A stretch of DNA of 64,000 nt, taken from Pyronema omphalodes. Taxonomy: Eukaryota; Ascomycota; Pezizomycetes; Pezizales; Pyronemataceae. The position numbers and the translations under genes were made by a program. Under the pieces are notes generated by a model. It searched no databases, was not told where the DNA came from, and was given only the letters and a program-made list of their open reading frames with translations. The stretch is from NCBI GenBank assembly GCA_024516155.1, contig JAJJXM010000030.1, positions 372,001-436,000 of the forward strand. The letters run 5' to 3'. Numbering within the stretch: position 1 is the first letter of the stretch; each line of letters opens with the position of its first letter. Below, piece after piece: positions 1-10,226 of this stretch.

Positions 1-803
1 TTCGCATCAACGATTTTTCAGACGTCAAAATGCCCTTAATACCCGTCATCGCAACCATTAAATTAGGAAAATACCAGCAAAGAACCTTCGAACAATCAGA
101 CGATCCCTCCATAGCGAATACATACAACCCGGAGACCTTCTACCGCTAGAATAATAAATGGACAACGAAATAACAAGGAAGAAGCTGTTAACAAAGCCAG
201 ATTTATGCGGCCAACGTTATCAGTCACTCGTTAGTTATACAATTCTGGCCGTGTTTTATTGGCTGGAAATTACCAGACCTTAATGCTGTTAGTAATTTTT
301 AGACCCTGAAAGCCAGATTTCTATGATCTTTCTGGACTGGCGTGATAGACTTGGGAGCTCCACAGATAATGCTCTTGACTTCAAAATATATCTTATTGTT
401 CTCAATTGTTAATCTCTACGGACTCTGGAAGAAACGGCTCATTATCTTCGCTAACTTGATGAGTTTCAATGACAATATGGTGGTCAATATTGGGGGAAGG
501 TGGTCTGCCAAACTTTCGTCTACCGTGTCCCCAGCGACGTCCTCAAGCATGTCCTCAATCTGGTTCTCAACCACCCCAAAATACCATTTGTTATATCCTC
601 AGAATCAAGAGGGTATCTAGAACTAATTAAAGGCCGAATCCCAAGCATTTTCCATTCGGTGATAATCAACCAGATCTGTCGACAGCCCCTTAAGCGTTCC
701 AAATTCACAACCCCATTACGCGAGTGATTACGCATGACCACGCGACCCAGCCAAGCTACTGCAACCCCGACCTTCGCGTCACACGCGCACGACCACGACA
801 ACC
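1..803. other. Left flank and 5' region of PSF3, no supported gene
   Basis: No reading frame here shows a recognisable domain; the two short plus frames and one minus frame between 340 and 843 have no family signature. The last 90 bases before the PSF3 start carry several ACGCG-type words (near 718, 741 and 782), which resemble the core of MluI cell-cycle boxes used by G1/S factors in fungi. That role is inferred from the motif and from the gene being a replication factor. Confidence 0.5.
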
Positions 804-1450
804 ATGAGCTACTACGACATAGACGCGATTCTAACCGACTCACAAGTACATCTCAATTCCCAATTTCCATGCATCCACCTATCTAACAACTCCAGAAAGT
901 CCCCTGTACCTTCGAAGTCGATGTTCCCGGTCTCGGCTACCTAGAATCCTCCTCTGCATCTCCCGACATCAAAGCCGGAACTCGTATCCAGCTACCACTA
1001 TGGTTAGCTGAGATGCTTGCTGTCTCTCAGAGACTTGGAACACTGGAAAATGTTATCTCGCTCGATATTCCGGAGGCATTGGCTCCTAGGGTACAGAACG
1101 CGTTGAAGGCGGATCCTAAGACGGTGGAGTTGAGGTCATTGGCTACGCACTTCTATGGGCTGGGGGAAAGAGTTTTGGGACTCTTTGAGGAGGAGGAATT
1201 GTGTGATGTGCTGATTAATACTTATAAACAACGCACTGCGGAGATTTCGGATTTGGCGCATAATCCACAGGGCGCTCTGGGAGGTGATGCAGGCGCGTTT
1301 TTGAGGGGACTGGATGAGGAGGAGAGACAATGTAGGTTGCTTATTGATGGATCAAGAGGTTTGTTGGCTGATTTTGGCTTAGTGTTCCGAATTGCCCATG
1401 ATAGCTACAAAGATATGAAGGCGTTTATGGGCGAAAAAACACGGAAGTAA
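804..1450 (+). CDS. PSF3: DNA replication complex GINS subunit Psf3
   Basis: Psf3 is one of four GINS subunits; GINS with Cdc45 and Mcm2-7 forms the CMG replicative helicase in the nucleus. Two exons: 804-845 and 896-1450, split by a 50-nt intron with a GTACAT donor, a CTAAC branch and a CCAG acceptor. The product is 198 aa, normal for the family. The N-terminus MSYYDIDAIL matches the fungal Psf3 start, followed by the conserved K-x-P block, the IQLPLWLAEML stretch (compare ELPLWLA in animal Psf3) and the HFYGLG motif near residue 95. The start is chosen because the upstream exon gives the typical N-terminus; a single-exon reading from 1013 would lose the A-domain start. ACGCG words just upstream would suit S-phase expression, an inference. 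Family assignment is strong. Confidence 0.93.
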
Positions 1451-2875
1451 GAAGAGTCGGTAATAGACTTCATGCTCTCCAAGGTTCGTTTGGATAAAAG
1501 ATGGCGTAAGGGCATGTGAAGGTTTTCAAATGGGAGAGCACATTGTTAAATTCTATGGGGGATATAGGTGGTGACACGGCATGCCGACTGTTGCGGATGA
1601 TAGTCACCAACAACCTGTCTTTGATTGTTTCAGCATACGGTAACTAGTTGTTAATATACTTTTCAGTTTTTTTTAAAAAAAACATCACGTAAATGCGTAT
1701 CCGGGACGAATTTTGAAATGTTTTTTTGCAATTTCCAAACATAATATTTCCGACTGAAGCACCCACCGGGCTGGCATATATGTGACACCCAGCGCGGTAG
1801 CAGGCCTCTTCATGAACCCTATTACTGTACTGATTAAGAGAAAATGACAATTGACAATATTCCTACTGCTTACGGCCGAGGGTTTAAGGCACCAAGGCAT
1901 CACTCTTAAACCCCCCCCCCCCCCCCCAATGGGTGGCTTCCCGGGGTGTCCGAGGAAAACTGCGAACCTTGAAATGGAAGAGTCTAACGTGAAATGAAGG
2001 AAGCTAACGGTTTTCGGCGGATCTCGTTTAGAGCCAGCAGCCTCCAGATTCAACTCTATACACAGACGCACGTACACGACTGTATACGCATAATTGGTAT
2101 AGCGTGTTCTAAAGAAGCTAAGACTTACAGACTGCATTGCATAGCGCAGAAAAAAAGAAATGAGGGTGTGTTGACTACATACGAAGCGACGCGCCGAAAG
2201 CTGAGAACTCTACGTTGCTACAGCGACAAGAGCGGGCGGGGTTGGTGATGTTGACGAAGCTGGGTGGAGTTGGTGATGTTAGCTATGCTTCGTGCCCGCA
2301 CACAACGAAATCACAACCACCAAAAAATATGAAAGCATAGTTGAAAGAGCAGCTCGGAAACTTAAGCATATTACAATACAGCCCTCTTTTTACAAGTGCA
2401 AGCAATGTTTTTACATTTCACACCTTTTCGCTACATTAGGAAATCAGCCGAAAAATGGTCCGCGGGATGGCGCGTTTATTTAGGAATAGGTTTTATAATC
2501 TGGAGAGTTTTCGCAGGCACCCTGGGAAGCCACCCAATGATACGCGCGCAAATTGTTCCCTGCATCATCTGTGGACCGAAGATCCGTTGAGGGAGGGGTT
2601 CTATGAACGTGGGGACATGTGATGGATACAAATTGCATTGTAATTGGTCTAACATCATGCTTCCTTCATAACTATCACTCGTCTATGGTCTCTTTTCTAT
2701 AATGCAATTGCCGTCAACTGTGACGGACACCTTCTTGCCATCTACATACCACGGACATATTTCTGTTTCAAAGCTCAGTGTAGAGCTACTTGAACGTCCA
2801 TCCAGCCCAATGGTGGCATTCCAGGCTCTGATTGCCTATCATTGCGTTCTTCTCCGGCGAATAAACACTAATCCA
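1451..2875. other. Intergenic, poly-C tract and inverted-repeat remnant
   Basis: No supported gene. It contains a poly-C run of about 18 bases ending at 1927, an imperfect inverted repeat pair (listed separately) and a short tandem of a GTTGGTGATGTT-like unit near 2240-2280. The small ORFs here lack family signatures. Confidence 0.5.
1928..2538. mobile_element. Decayed inverted-repeat (MITE-like) element
   Basis: A 34-base stretch at 1928-1961 is an imperfect inverted copy of 2506-2538; both carry the core TGGGTGGCTTCCC followed by a GGGTG block and GAAAACT or AAAACT. The pair encloses about 610 bp without a convincing ORF. That is the layout of a degraded DNA transposon or MITE. No target-site duplication can be read because the left edge abuts the poly-C run. 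The superfamily is unknown. Confidence 0.45.
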
Positions 2876-4001
2876 TTACCGGTAGAATGCCATCATTTCC
2901 TCATCATCCTCAATATCCTCATCCGCCATAATTGCCGGATTAACCTTCTTCTTCGCCGTTGGTGCCGATGTTGGTGCCTTGGTTTTCGGCTTCGTCTTCT
3001 CCTCCTTTGCCTTGCCCTTTCCTTTCGCCTTCTTTGGTTTCGCTGCCTCTTCTACCACTGCCATTTCCGCCGGTCCAGCCTCAACTTCGATAGAATCTCC
3101 TCCAAAGAAATCATCCAGCACTTGCTCCTTCTCAGTCTCAATCTTCACAGTTTCCAGCCCCCGCACCTCCACAATCTTCCTCCTCCGCACTTCCGCATCC
3201 CCTTCGGATGCTAGTATCCGTATCCTCTCTTTCTCAAACGCACCAAGCTGTTCCGCATAGCCTCTTTTGGCTTTTTCGAAAGCCTGTCGTCGTTCCTTTG
3301 CATATCTTTCGAAACGCTCATCTTCCGCGCGCTGTAGCTGTAGTAGGTCGCCTTGGCTGGAAGCTCCGACGGCTTCGCTGACTAGACCCTCCAGTTCGAG
3401 GAGCTGGGTTTGGATATTTTCTGCTCAGTGAATTACTGTATCAGCCATTTTATTCCATTCGCGAATCACGCAGTAGTTTAGTTGCACTATGAAGGTAATG
3501 GGGTGTGTAAACGTACTCGCCAGCCTCCCTGCCTCTTCAATCTCCTTATTCATGGTCCCCAACTGAGCAGCCAACGTCTTTAACTCCGTAGCAGTAGTAG
3601 CATGGTCCTCAATTCTCCCATCTATCTGCTTCAGTAACCGATGGGCATGCTGAGCGCGTTTATTATTCGCCGCCGCCTGTGACTGGACTTGCTTTCTTGG
3701 TAGGGAGTCGACAAACGCCTTGGTTTCCGGCAGAGATTTTAGTCTATCGTCATTGCATAAGTATTCGACGCGTTTGTACGTATAAATAAAGCGGTGGTGC
3801 CTACATCGTCTCTGTACTGTGCGGCGATTAGCGAAATGGCGGGGTAGCGGTGGTGCCAGGCGGGCTTCTCATAACGAACCTGGTCCTTGAAGTCCCCTCA
3901 TCACCACTTCCTCCAGCTCCTCCGATACCGCCAAATGCCCCTCCAATTCCTCCGCCGGACGCAGCGCCCCCAACAAGCTTCTTCATAAACCCACTCAACA
4001 T
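2876..4001 (-). CDS. Coiled-coil protein of unknown function, N-terminal frame uncertain
   Basis: Minus-strand gene read 3818-to-about-4001, 3517-3743 and 2876-3420. The 74-nt intron (3744-3817) and the GTACGT...CAG intron (3421-3516) keep the frame across all downstream codons. The last two exons give about 257 aa. They comprise a helical heptad-like region, a long charged helix rich in E, R and K, then a lysine-rich tail (KKAKGKGKAKEEKTKPK) ending in acidic residues and MMAFYR. The first exon has a problem. Its conserved-looking segment VRYEKPAWHHRYPAISLIAAQ lies one frame away from the only nearby ATG reading (a glycine-rich start at 4001). A 1-nt error in a four-G run, or an intron with an atypical GTTGGG donor, would explain this. 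The helix order loosely recalls dysbindin-type BLOC-1 subunits, but that is only a hypothesis. Its start overlaps that of the divergent TRM12 gene. Confidence 0.55.
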
Positions 4002-5265
4002 GTCGTCTTCGTCTGCTGAGGTATTCGCAGTCGTGTGTGCTGCCGAAAATGTCAAGAACCTAAAGTCAGCCTTGTCGGAAAGAGGCGTCTTTGCGCGGCA
4101 TATCGAAAAGGTTGGCGGGGATTATGTGCTGCATACGACGGTTCCGTGGAGCAGCCCCACCCCCGCGACAAAGGCATCCGATAGCTCAACCTCCACATCG
4201 AAAGAGCTTCCCCAGGACCTTCAAAACCTACCAGCGCCACATTCACTCACTTCGAGAAAATCTACAACAAAACAACAAAATGCCCCCGCCAACCCTCTCA
4301 CAGCCTTTATCACGCGCTTCCTCACCTTAAACCCTTCCCCAAATGACCTCGCTACCTTATTGAAGACCGCACCAAAGCGATCCGACATTTACCCACCACT
4401 ACTACTTCTTGCCTCCTCCGCCTTTTCGGAACCCGTGTGGAAACGCTACATCGGCACACATGAGTTATTCCTCCCCGAACTCGCTGCCGCGTTAGGAGTT
4501 AGCCACATTGCGCGAAATGCACCCATCCACGCCTCAACTGTAATGCGTTCTCCCTCCGGCTTGGAATTCTTATACCCAGCCGGATATCGGTCCCCTGAAT
4601 CCTTCGACTCGGCGCTTTGGGTTACCACTACACAGAATGGAATTCGACAAACTTGGGCTCCGGAACATACTATGTTTTCGAGGGGAAATGTGAAGGAGAA
4701 AGCAAGGGTTCTTAACTTCCCAGGGATTAAAGGACAAGAGGTCGTGGATTTGTATGCTGGGATTGGGTACTTTGTTTTTAGCTATGTGAAAGCTGGTGCG
4801 AAAAGGGTTTATGGATGGGAGATTAATCCTTGGTCTGTGGAGGCATTGAGGAGAGGGGCGGAGATGAATGGTTGGAAAGCGAGGGTTGTGAAAGCTGGAG
4901 AGAACTGGGAGGATGGACAGGATGGGGATGAGACAAAGGTGGTGATTTTTGAGGAGAGTAATGAGGAAGCTGTGAGAAGGTTGGGGGATAAAAAAGTGGG
5001 GCATGTTAATATGGGATTGCTGCCAACGAGTAAGGGAGCCTATGAGGCGGCTACAGTGTTATTGAAAGAGGGAGGATTTGCTCATGTCCACGAGAATATT
5101 GCGGAAGATCAAGTGGAGGACATGAAAGGGACTATTGCGGGGGAGTTTGGGAAAATATCTGGGAGAAAGTTTGAGTGCGGGCATGTGGAGAAGGTGAAGA
5201 CGTTTGCACCAGAGGTTTGGCATTGTGTTTATGATGTCCAGGCAGTCGGGGAGGGCAGTGCATAG
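4000..5265 (+). CDS. TRM12: tRNA wybutosine-synthesizing protein 2 (TYW2/Trm12), aminocarboxypropyltransferase
   Basis: Trm12/TYW2 transfers the 3-amino-3-carboxypropyl group of S-adenosylmethionine to the tricyclic base at position 37 of tRNA-Phe during wybutosine synthesis in the cytoplasm. Single exon, 421 aa from ATG 4000. The Rossmann core is clear: motif I DLYAGIGYFVF begins at D250, motif II YGWEINPWSVEAL has E274, and the C-terminal part has GGFAHVHENI, as in the Trm5/TYW2 family. The Y-A-G-I-G-Y-F and E-x-N-P-W-S wording favours TYW2 over the m1G methyltransferase Trm5. The frame is open upstream to 3850, but that extension is proline-rich and mirrors the glycine-rich antisense exon, so 4000 (MSSSSAEVFAVV) is preferred. 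Confidence 0.88.
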   Translation: MSSSSAEVFAVVCAAENVKNLKSALSERGVFARHIEKVGGDYVLHTTVPWSSPTPATKASDSSTSTSKELPQDLQNLPAPHSLTSRKSTTKQQNAPANPLTAFITRFLTLNPSPNDLATLLKTAPKRSDIYPPLLLLASSAFSEPVWKRYIGTHELFLPELAAALGVSHIARNAPIHASTVMRSPSGLEFLYPAGYRSPESFDSALWVTTTQNGIRQTWAPEHTMFSRGNVKEKARVLNFPGIKGQEVVDLYAGIGYFVFSYVKAGAKRVYGWEINPWSVEALRRGAEMNGWKARVVKAGENWEDGQDGDETKVVIFEESNEEAVRRLGDKKVGHVNMGLLPTSKGAYEAATVLLKEGGFAHVHENIAEDQVEDMKGTIAGEFGKISGRKFECGHVEKVKTFAPEVWHCVYDVQAVGEGSA

Positions 5266-5931
5266 ATATTTGAAGAAATATTCATAGCTCATCACTTGCT
5301 CAACCCGAGACTCTAGAGGATGGGTATTCATAGCAATCACAAAATATTCTCCGGCTATTCTACCGAAATTCCCAACTCTGAACTTCATCTGAAATGTTCC
5401 AATCCACAGGCTTTTCTATTTACCGTCGTTTCAGCAAGCATCCGCAAAGTACCTCAACCTTCTCTTCCCCTCGCTCGTCTCATCTCACTCACACCGTGTC
5501 TGCACCTACAAATTAACTTTTCTTAATATCGCCTGCCCCTCCCCCACCCTCCAAAATCACCAAAGCACCCCACCAAAAAAAAACGCACCGAACCTTCCAT
5601 GCAGCGATCTACAGCACCGTTTCCGCACATCACAGCACCATCCGTGATCCGACCAGGGTACGAGGTGCTGGACAAAAGTGACCGTCACCCCGCGCGGCGC
5701 TTAGCACAGAAAAGTGACGGTCACTTTTGTCACGGTACCGTATATCCGACCCTAACCCAGGCATCACGAAACCGGGCCGCGCCCACCAACGCGTCTTTTG
5801 CCACGTTTAATATCGCGACCACAGATTTCCAATCCCTTTTGACAAAAACACCTAGCATATACATACCTTTCTCCAGTATCCAGCATCCACTACATCCCCC
5901 GACCTCCATATCCCCAGCAAGCAAGCAAGCA
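5266..5931. promoter_or_regulatory. SSP120 upstream region with paired GTGAC-N-GTCAC palindromes
   Basis: Two copies of an interrupted palindrome lie 200-260 bp upstream of the SSP120 start: GTGACCGTCAC at 5678-5688 and AAAAGTGACGGTCACTTTT at 5710-5728, the latter with 9-bp arms around one base. Both are preceded by AAAA. They look like sites for a dimeric transcription factor; that function is an inference. The frame is open through this region, but its translation has no family features. Confidence 0.45.
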
Positions 5932-6680
5932 ATGCACCTCCTCACCCTCCTAACCACCCTTGGGCTCACGACCCTCGGCGCTACCCACGGCACCCACGCC
6001 TCCGGCAGCTCCGACACGCTCCTCCAAAAGCTCTCCGACCCGTCACTACACTGGGCCGAGAAGCATCTTCTCTCTGAGCACCACATTTCGAACTACGACG
6101 CGGGGGCGTTTTTCACCTTGCATGATTTCAACCAAGACAAGTACCTTACCCGGGACGAGATATTGCGGTTATATGGATCACCTACTGAGCCCACGGTTGG
6201 AGAAAAGATCTGGGGTTGGGTCAAGGAAAATATTGATCGCGATCGGGATGAGGTTATTTCCTTCCCCGAGTGGATGGTTTGGTCGAGAAGAGGGGGGGTG
6301 TTGAAGGATTTTGGAACTGGGGTTGGACATCATGGGGATGATGAACAGGAGTATGAGATTCATCATTTTGAGGAGTTTCATTCGGGGGATAAGGAGGATG
6401 GGAGTGATATGGTTATGCATCAGGAGGATTTGGATCATGTGAGTATTTGTGAGGGGTGGGGGGGGGGGGGGGCGAGCTGTGAAGGGAGGAGTAGAAGAGA
6501 CGGCGGTGGTTGGGACTGCGGGATGGGATTGCGGGAAAGAAATATTGAAACAGCTGCTAATAACTCTTTTAGTTAAAAATCCACGAAAAAGCCGAGGCCG
6601 AAGAACTAAAAGCCCAACAAATAGAGGGTGTCCAGATTAACCTGGCGAATATCCCTATGAAGTTCAGAGTTAAGCCTTAG
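5932..6680 (+). CDS. SSP120: Secreted/secretory-pathway EF-hand protein, Ssp120-like
   Basis: Ssp120 is a lumenal EF-hand protein of the early secretory pathway in fungi, thought to partner Emp46/47-type cargo lectins much as MCFD2 partners ERGIC-53. Exons 5932-6438 and 6573-6680 flank a 134-nt intron (GTGAGT donor, GCTAATAAC branch, TTTTAG acceptor). The product is 204 aa. A signal peptide is visible (MHLLTLLTTLGLTTLGATHG). EF-hand 1 begins at D65 (DFNQDKYLTRDE) and EF-hand 2 at D102 (DRDRDEVISFPE). The GVGHHGDDEQEYEIHHFEEFH stretch after them is the family hallmark in fungi, and the tail is KIHEKAEAEELKAQ. The start is chosen for the signal peptide; the longer open frame from 5599 lacks one. 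The intron contains a 12-13-nt G run. Confidence 0.85.
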
Positions 6681-7210
6681 AAAACCATGCTATGAAAAAT
6701 TAATAAATATAGGAATGGAGTTACGGGTTATGGGTTACGGGTTATGAAAGGTGATGAAAGAAATAATAAATACCAATAAGGGGCGGAGTGGATATATTGA
6801 TACCTATGAAACAGATATATTGACAGCAATTGATTGGGGAGTAGGGTAGGACTATGTAATGGGGGAGGGAGGGGGGAGGGAGCGCGCGGGGGAGGGGGGG
6901 GGGGGGGGGGGCAGGGGGGATTAGGAGAAAAGAGAAACAATAGTAATGAGCTTATATTTAGTCTATATGTATTATTACAACATATTTCCAGTGTATCAGA
7001 TCTATATCATAAACCTTCCCGTAATCCACCGTAATAAATACACACAACGATTTTTTATGTACAATAGAAATACCCCCAAATTCATCAATACTATTTCTTC
7101 TGATATTCATATCCAATCGAAACCAACACCGTGAAAACATTTCCATTAATTCTCCCTATGTACAATCCAGAAGCCAGAAGCCAGAAGCCAGAAGCCCACA
7201 GACCGTAACC
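6681..7210. other. SSP120 downstream region with G-rich tract and simple repeats
   Basis: No gene. There is a short GGTTAYGGGTTA repeat near 6723-6748, a G-rich stretch at about 6860-6917 including an 18-base G run (several G4-capable runs on the plus strand), and four AGAAGCC repeats at 7170-7197. Confidence 0.6.
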
Positions 7211-7213
7211 TAA

Positions 7214-7909
7214 GGCCGCGTTTGGTTTGCCAACGGCCGTTTGGTGCAAACGGTCTCAAAACGGTCGGACCATGGAGCAACCGTTATGATTTTGTGCTGA
7301 GAAGGTGTTTGGGTGGGCGACCGTCTGTTGCCACGCAGAGACCCCTGTCGCCCCACCAAACATCTTCAACGCTGCTGCAAATTTTGACCGTGAAGACTTC
7401 CTTCCCCAGTGTACAGATCAATTTCCGGTCCCAACAATGCCGCCCAAGAGTACGAAGAGACGCAGCAAACGTGACGCAAATCTAAAAACGTGCTGACAGG
7501 CATCCTGAGGACTTCGAGAGCTCGGCGTGGATGGGCATCGAGGATTTCGCACATGAAAATGTCTCCAGTGCGAATGGAGGTGCGGACAGGCGTCTTTAAA
7601 AGGTAGAAACGTGCGTACAAGGCAAGAATGATGGCGATTTTACGGCGTTTTAGTTGTATTTTTTTGCGTTGTGCGAGGGCTTCTTCCGGAGTCATTTTTT
7701 CGGTGGTTGTGTTGCGTCTTGTCAGTTGCAAACGGTTGCAAACGGTGCTGGCGAGGTCCTTTTGCAACCGTTTGCAACCGTTTGGGACTGGAAAATGAAA
7801 CGGTTGGTGCCAAACCAAACACACCCGACCGTTTGCAAAACGGTCAACCTCTCGCAAACGGTCATTTTACTAGTAAATCCTAACGGCCGTTGGCGAACCA
7901 AACGCGGCC
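7214..7909. mobile_element. PIF/Harbinger DNA transposon remnant with TIRs and TAA target duplication
   Basis: Terminal inverted repeats of 28 bp (7214-7241 and 7882-7909) start GGCCGCGTTTGGTT and differ at one base. The element is flanked by a TAA direct duplication (7211-7213 and 7910-7912). A three-base TWA duplication and a GG...GTTTGG terminus are typical of PIF/Harbinger elements and their Tourist MITEs. Just inside the ends are many copies of CAAACGGT / ACCGTTTG words, probable subterminal transposase sites. The 696-bp element keeps only an N-terminal transposase fragment (listed separately), so it is an internally deleted, non-autonomous copy. Confidence 0.85.
7467..7695 (-). pseudogene. 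N-terminal fragment of a Harbinger (DDE_Tnp_4 type) transposase
   Basis: Translating minus from ATG 7695 gives about 75 residues starting MTPEEALAQRKKIQLKRRK and including TSIRTGDIFMCEILDAHPRR and VLRMPVSTFLDL. Plant-like Harbinger transposases in fungi have this arrangement at their N-terminus: a basic helix, a T-S-x-x-T-G/S segment, H-P-R/E-R, then M-x-x-x-x-F-x-x-L. The homology-like stretch stops near 7467 and the DDE catalytic core is absent. It therefore cannot encode an active enzyme. The assignment comes from remembered family pattern and from the surrounding TIRs. Confidence 0.65.
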
Positions 7910-7912
7910 TAA

Positions 7913-8799
7913 GCCCCCGAGGATAATCAACAATCAACAATCAACAATCACCAATCAACAATCGATAACACATCACATCCCACATCCCGCATCCCCTATC
8001 CCGCACCCTCACATCCCGCAGTCACCAATCTACCACCACGGGTCTTAAGCTCAAGCCTCTTCTTCCCGGGTTGCAGTTTCAATAATTTCAATATGGTGCA
8101 CATAGTTTCAGCCGGCGCACAGATCATGTCTGTCTTACACCGTTCCCGGCTGGGCACTGGATTAATCATATTATGTACTAGTAGTATCGAAAATCATAGT
8201 ACTGGTATCGAAAACCCCAACCACAGCCTCAGCCACAGCCGCAACCTCAGCCGCAGCCTGGATAAACTATCTATAATCTATAATCTATAATCTATAATCT
8301 GTAATCTGTAATCTGTAATCTGTAATCTATAATCTATAATCTATAATCTATTCATTCCATTCCATTCGTTCCATTCGTTCGGAGTTCCATTCATTCCATT
8401 CGTTCGGAGTTCCTTATGAACTATATATCCAGTGGTATATAAGGGTATATATATGATATATCATAGTCCTGCTGTGCACACTGTATGGTATTTTAATTTT
8501 TGAAGTTCTGAATTGACGGATATGCTGGATATGCTGGATATGCTGGTGATGTTGGGGGTTATGGAGATGCTGGGGATGCTGGAGATGCTGGAGATGTTGG
8601 GTGTTATGGAGATGCTGGGGACTTCGTGAAATTAGGGTAGGGTATGATTAGGGTATTCGTAGTCATAGGTATGGTTATGGTTCTGGTTATGGTTATAGTG
8701 ACGGTCAATATTATAGGGATATAATCATACAAGGACATAGATATAATCATAGATATAATTATATATGGACGAACATAGTCATGGTCATAAACATACCGA
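7913..8799. repeat. Intergenic simple-repeat zone
   Basis: No gene. CAATCAA repeats lie at 7927-7965, a 7-bp ATAATCT/GTAATCT array at about 8266-8352, CATTCCATTCGTT repeats with a GGAGTT spacer at 8352-8412, and a 9-bp GATATGCTG-type array with degenerate follow-on at about 8519-8625. Further AT-rich GGTTATGGTT and ATAATCATA repeats follow to 8790. Confidence 0.7.
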
Positions 8800-8996
8800 A
8801 GGACTTCCCATCGCTCTATGGCAGCGAACGGGAGAGCCTATTTGACCACAAAAAAATATTTTCTACAGAACGCGAATAGAGCCCTAAGATAGACAGGGGG
8901 GTAGGTACCCCCCTGTCTATTCGGATTTTCTATTGCTATCGTATAGGTGAAATTGGGGTTGTTCTATCCGCCCCGAATAGAGCGATGGGAAGTCCT
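8800..8996. mobile_element. 197-bp inverted-repeat element with central hairpin
   Basis: The ends 8800-8819 and 8977-8996 are perfect 20-bp inverted repeats (AGGACTTCCCATCGCTCTAT). In the centre, 8889-8920 is a 15-bp-arm hairpin with a 2-nt loop, and weaker inverted words (GAATAG/CTATTC) surround it. No target-site duplication is evident. It is most likely a MITE; a cruciform-forming regulatory element is an alternative. Confidence 0.6.
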
Positions 8997-9990
8997 CCAC
9001 TGTAGTCATTAGGGATCATAGACGGATATACTAATGTACGGATATACTGATGTATAGAGATAGCAATGTTCATAATCATGGTCATGTACATTTATAATCA
9101 TATACGGATATGTTATCGTAATTATGATTATGATTATAATTGTGGTTGTATATGGATATAGTCATAATCATAATCAAACTATCACTCGGGACTCCCGGGA
9201 TTCCGAACTTCACGGTATTCCGAACTCCACGGTATTCCGAACTCCACAGATTCCCAGATTCCCAGCTTCCAGATTCCCAGATTCCCAGCTTCACAGCTTC
9301 CCCGCGGTCCTCCTGGACTTCGAACTCAGATCTCAGACCTCAGAGCTCCGAACATTTTTTTCCTTCTTTCTTTCTTTCGTCCTTTGCAATTCGTACACTC
9401 TACTGCGTGCTACACTTTTTGTCGATATACTTATCAAGTCTCAAGGTTACAGAAGCCGTTTGTTTATGCCAGATAACTGGTCTGGCTGAAGAAATTATAA
9501 ATAGCGCGGAAGAATATGGGGGTAGTTGTGTATGGGTATGGGATATGGGTATGGGATATTGGGTTGTTGGAACGCTGGAATGCTGGGATGCTGGGATGCT
9601 GGAATGCTGGGATGCTGGAATGATGATAGAAGAACTGAAAATGGAGTATAGATACAAGAGAACAGTAACGGTAATGGTAATGGTAATGGTAATGGTAATG
9701 GTAATGGTAATGGTAATGGTAATGGTAATGGTAATGGTAATGGTAATGGTAATGGTAATGGTAACATTTTACTACCATATTAAGCTATAATAGACACCCC
9801 CCACCCCACAACACACAACCAGCAGCGTATCACTGTATCTAAACCCCAGGTTCCAAGAAAACCAATATCAAGAAACGCCTTCGCCATTCGCATCTCTATC
9901 CTCCAGCAACCAAAAAAAAACAACAGAGCAACAGAGCAACAGAGCAAACCACTCCTTACATCTCTATACCTCTGCAGCTTGTTCAGTAGC
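8997..9990. repeat. Intergenic micro- and minisatellites
   Basis: No supported gene. ATAATCATGATT-type repeats lie at 9060-9175, ATTCCCAG/CTTCCAG repeats at 9240-9300, a GCTGGGATGCTGGAAT array at 9570-9620, and a hexanucleotide AATGGT array (about 15 units) at 9671-9764. ORFs over these arrays on both strands are periodic artefacts (alternating MV or YHYH). Confidence 0.75.
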
Positions 9991-10226
9991 TATCCTACAG
10001 TCATCCTACGTTCATCCCATGCCTCGTCATATCTGCTGCCTTTATATCCCCTGCCTCGTGCAATGTCAAGTACATATGTTGTGCTATATAGTGCTACATA
10101 AACACCACAAGCAACGCAAGCAACGCAAGCACCGCAAGTACCCGCCACCCCGTCCTTCCGCCAGCTACAAACCTTACATACAAGCACGGTATCACCAGTT
10201 CCTCGGATGCAGTTCGGATTCTGGTA

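Noticed and set aside
3850..3999. N-terminal extension of TRM12 from ATG 3850
   Set aside because: Proline-rich translation is the mirror of the antisense glycine-rich exon and is not a TYW2 feature.
5599..5931. N-terminal extension of the SSP120 ORF from ATG 5599
   Set aside because: The extension covers promoter palindromes and would bury the signal peptide; 5932 gives the expected secretory start.
9140..9790. Long plus-strand ORF with MVMVMV repeats and its minus-strand YHYH counterpart
   Set aside because: Created by the AATGGT hexanucleotide array, which keeps frames open on both strands; no domain outside the array.
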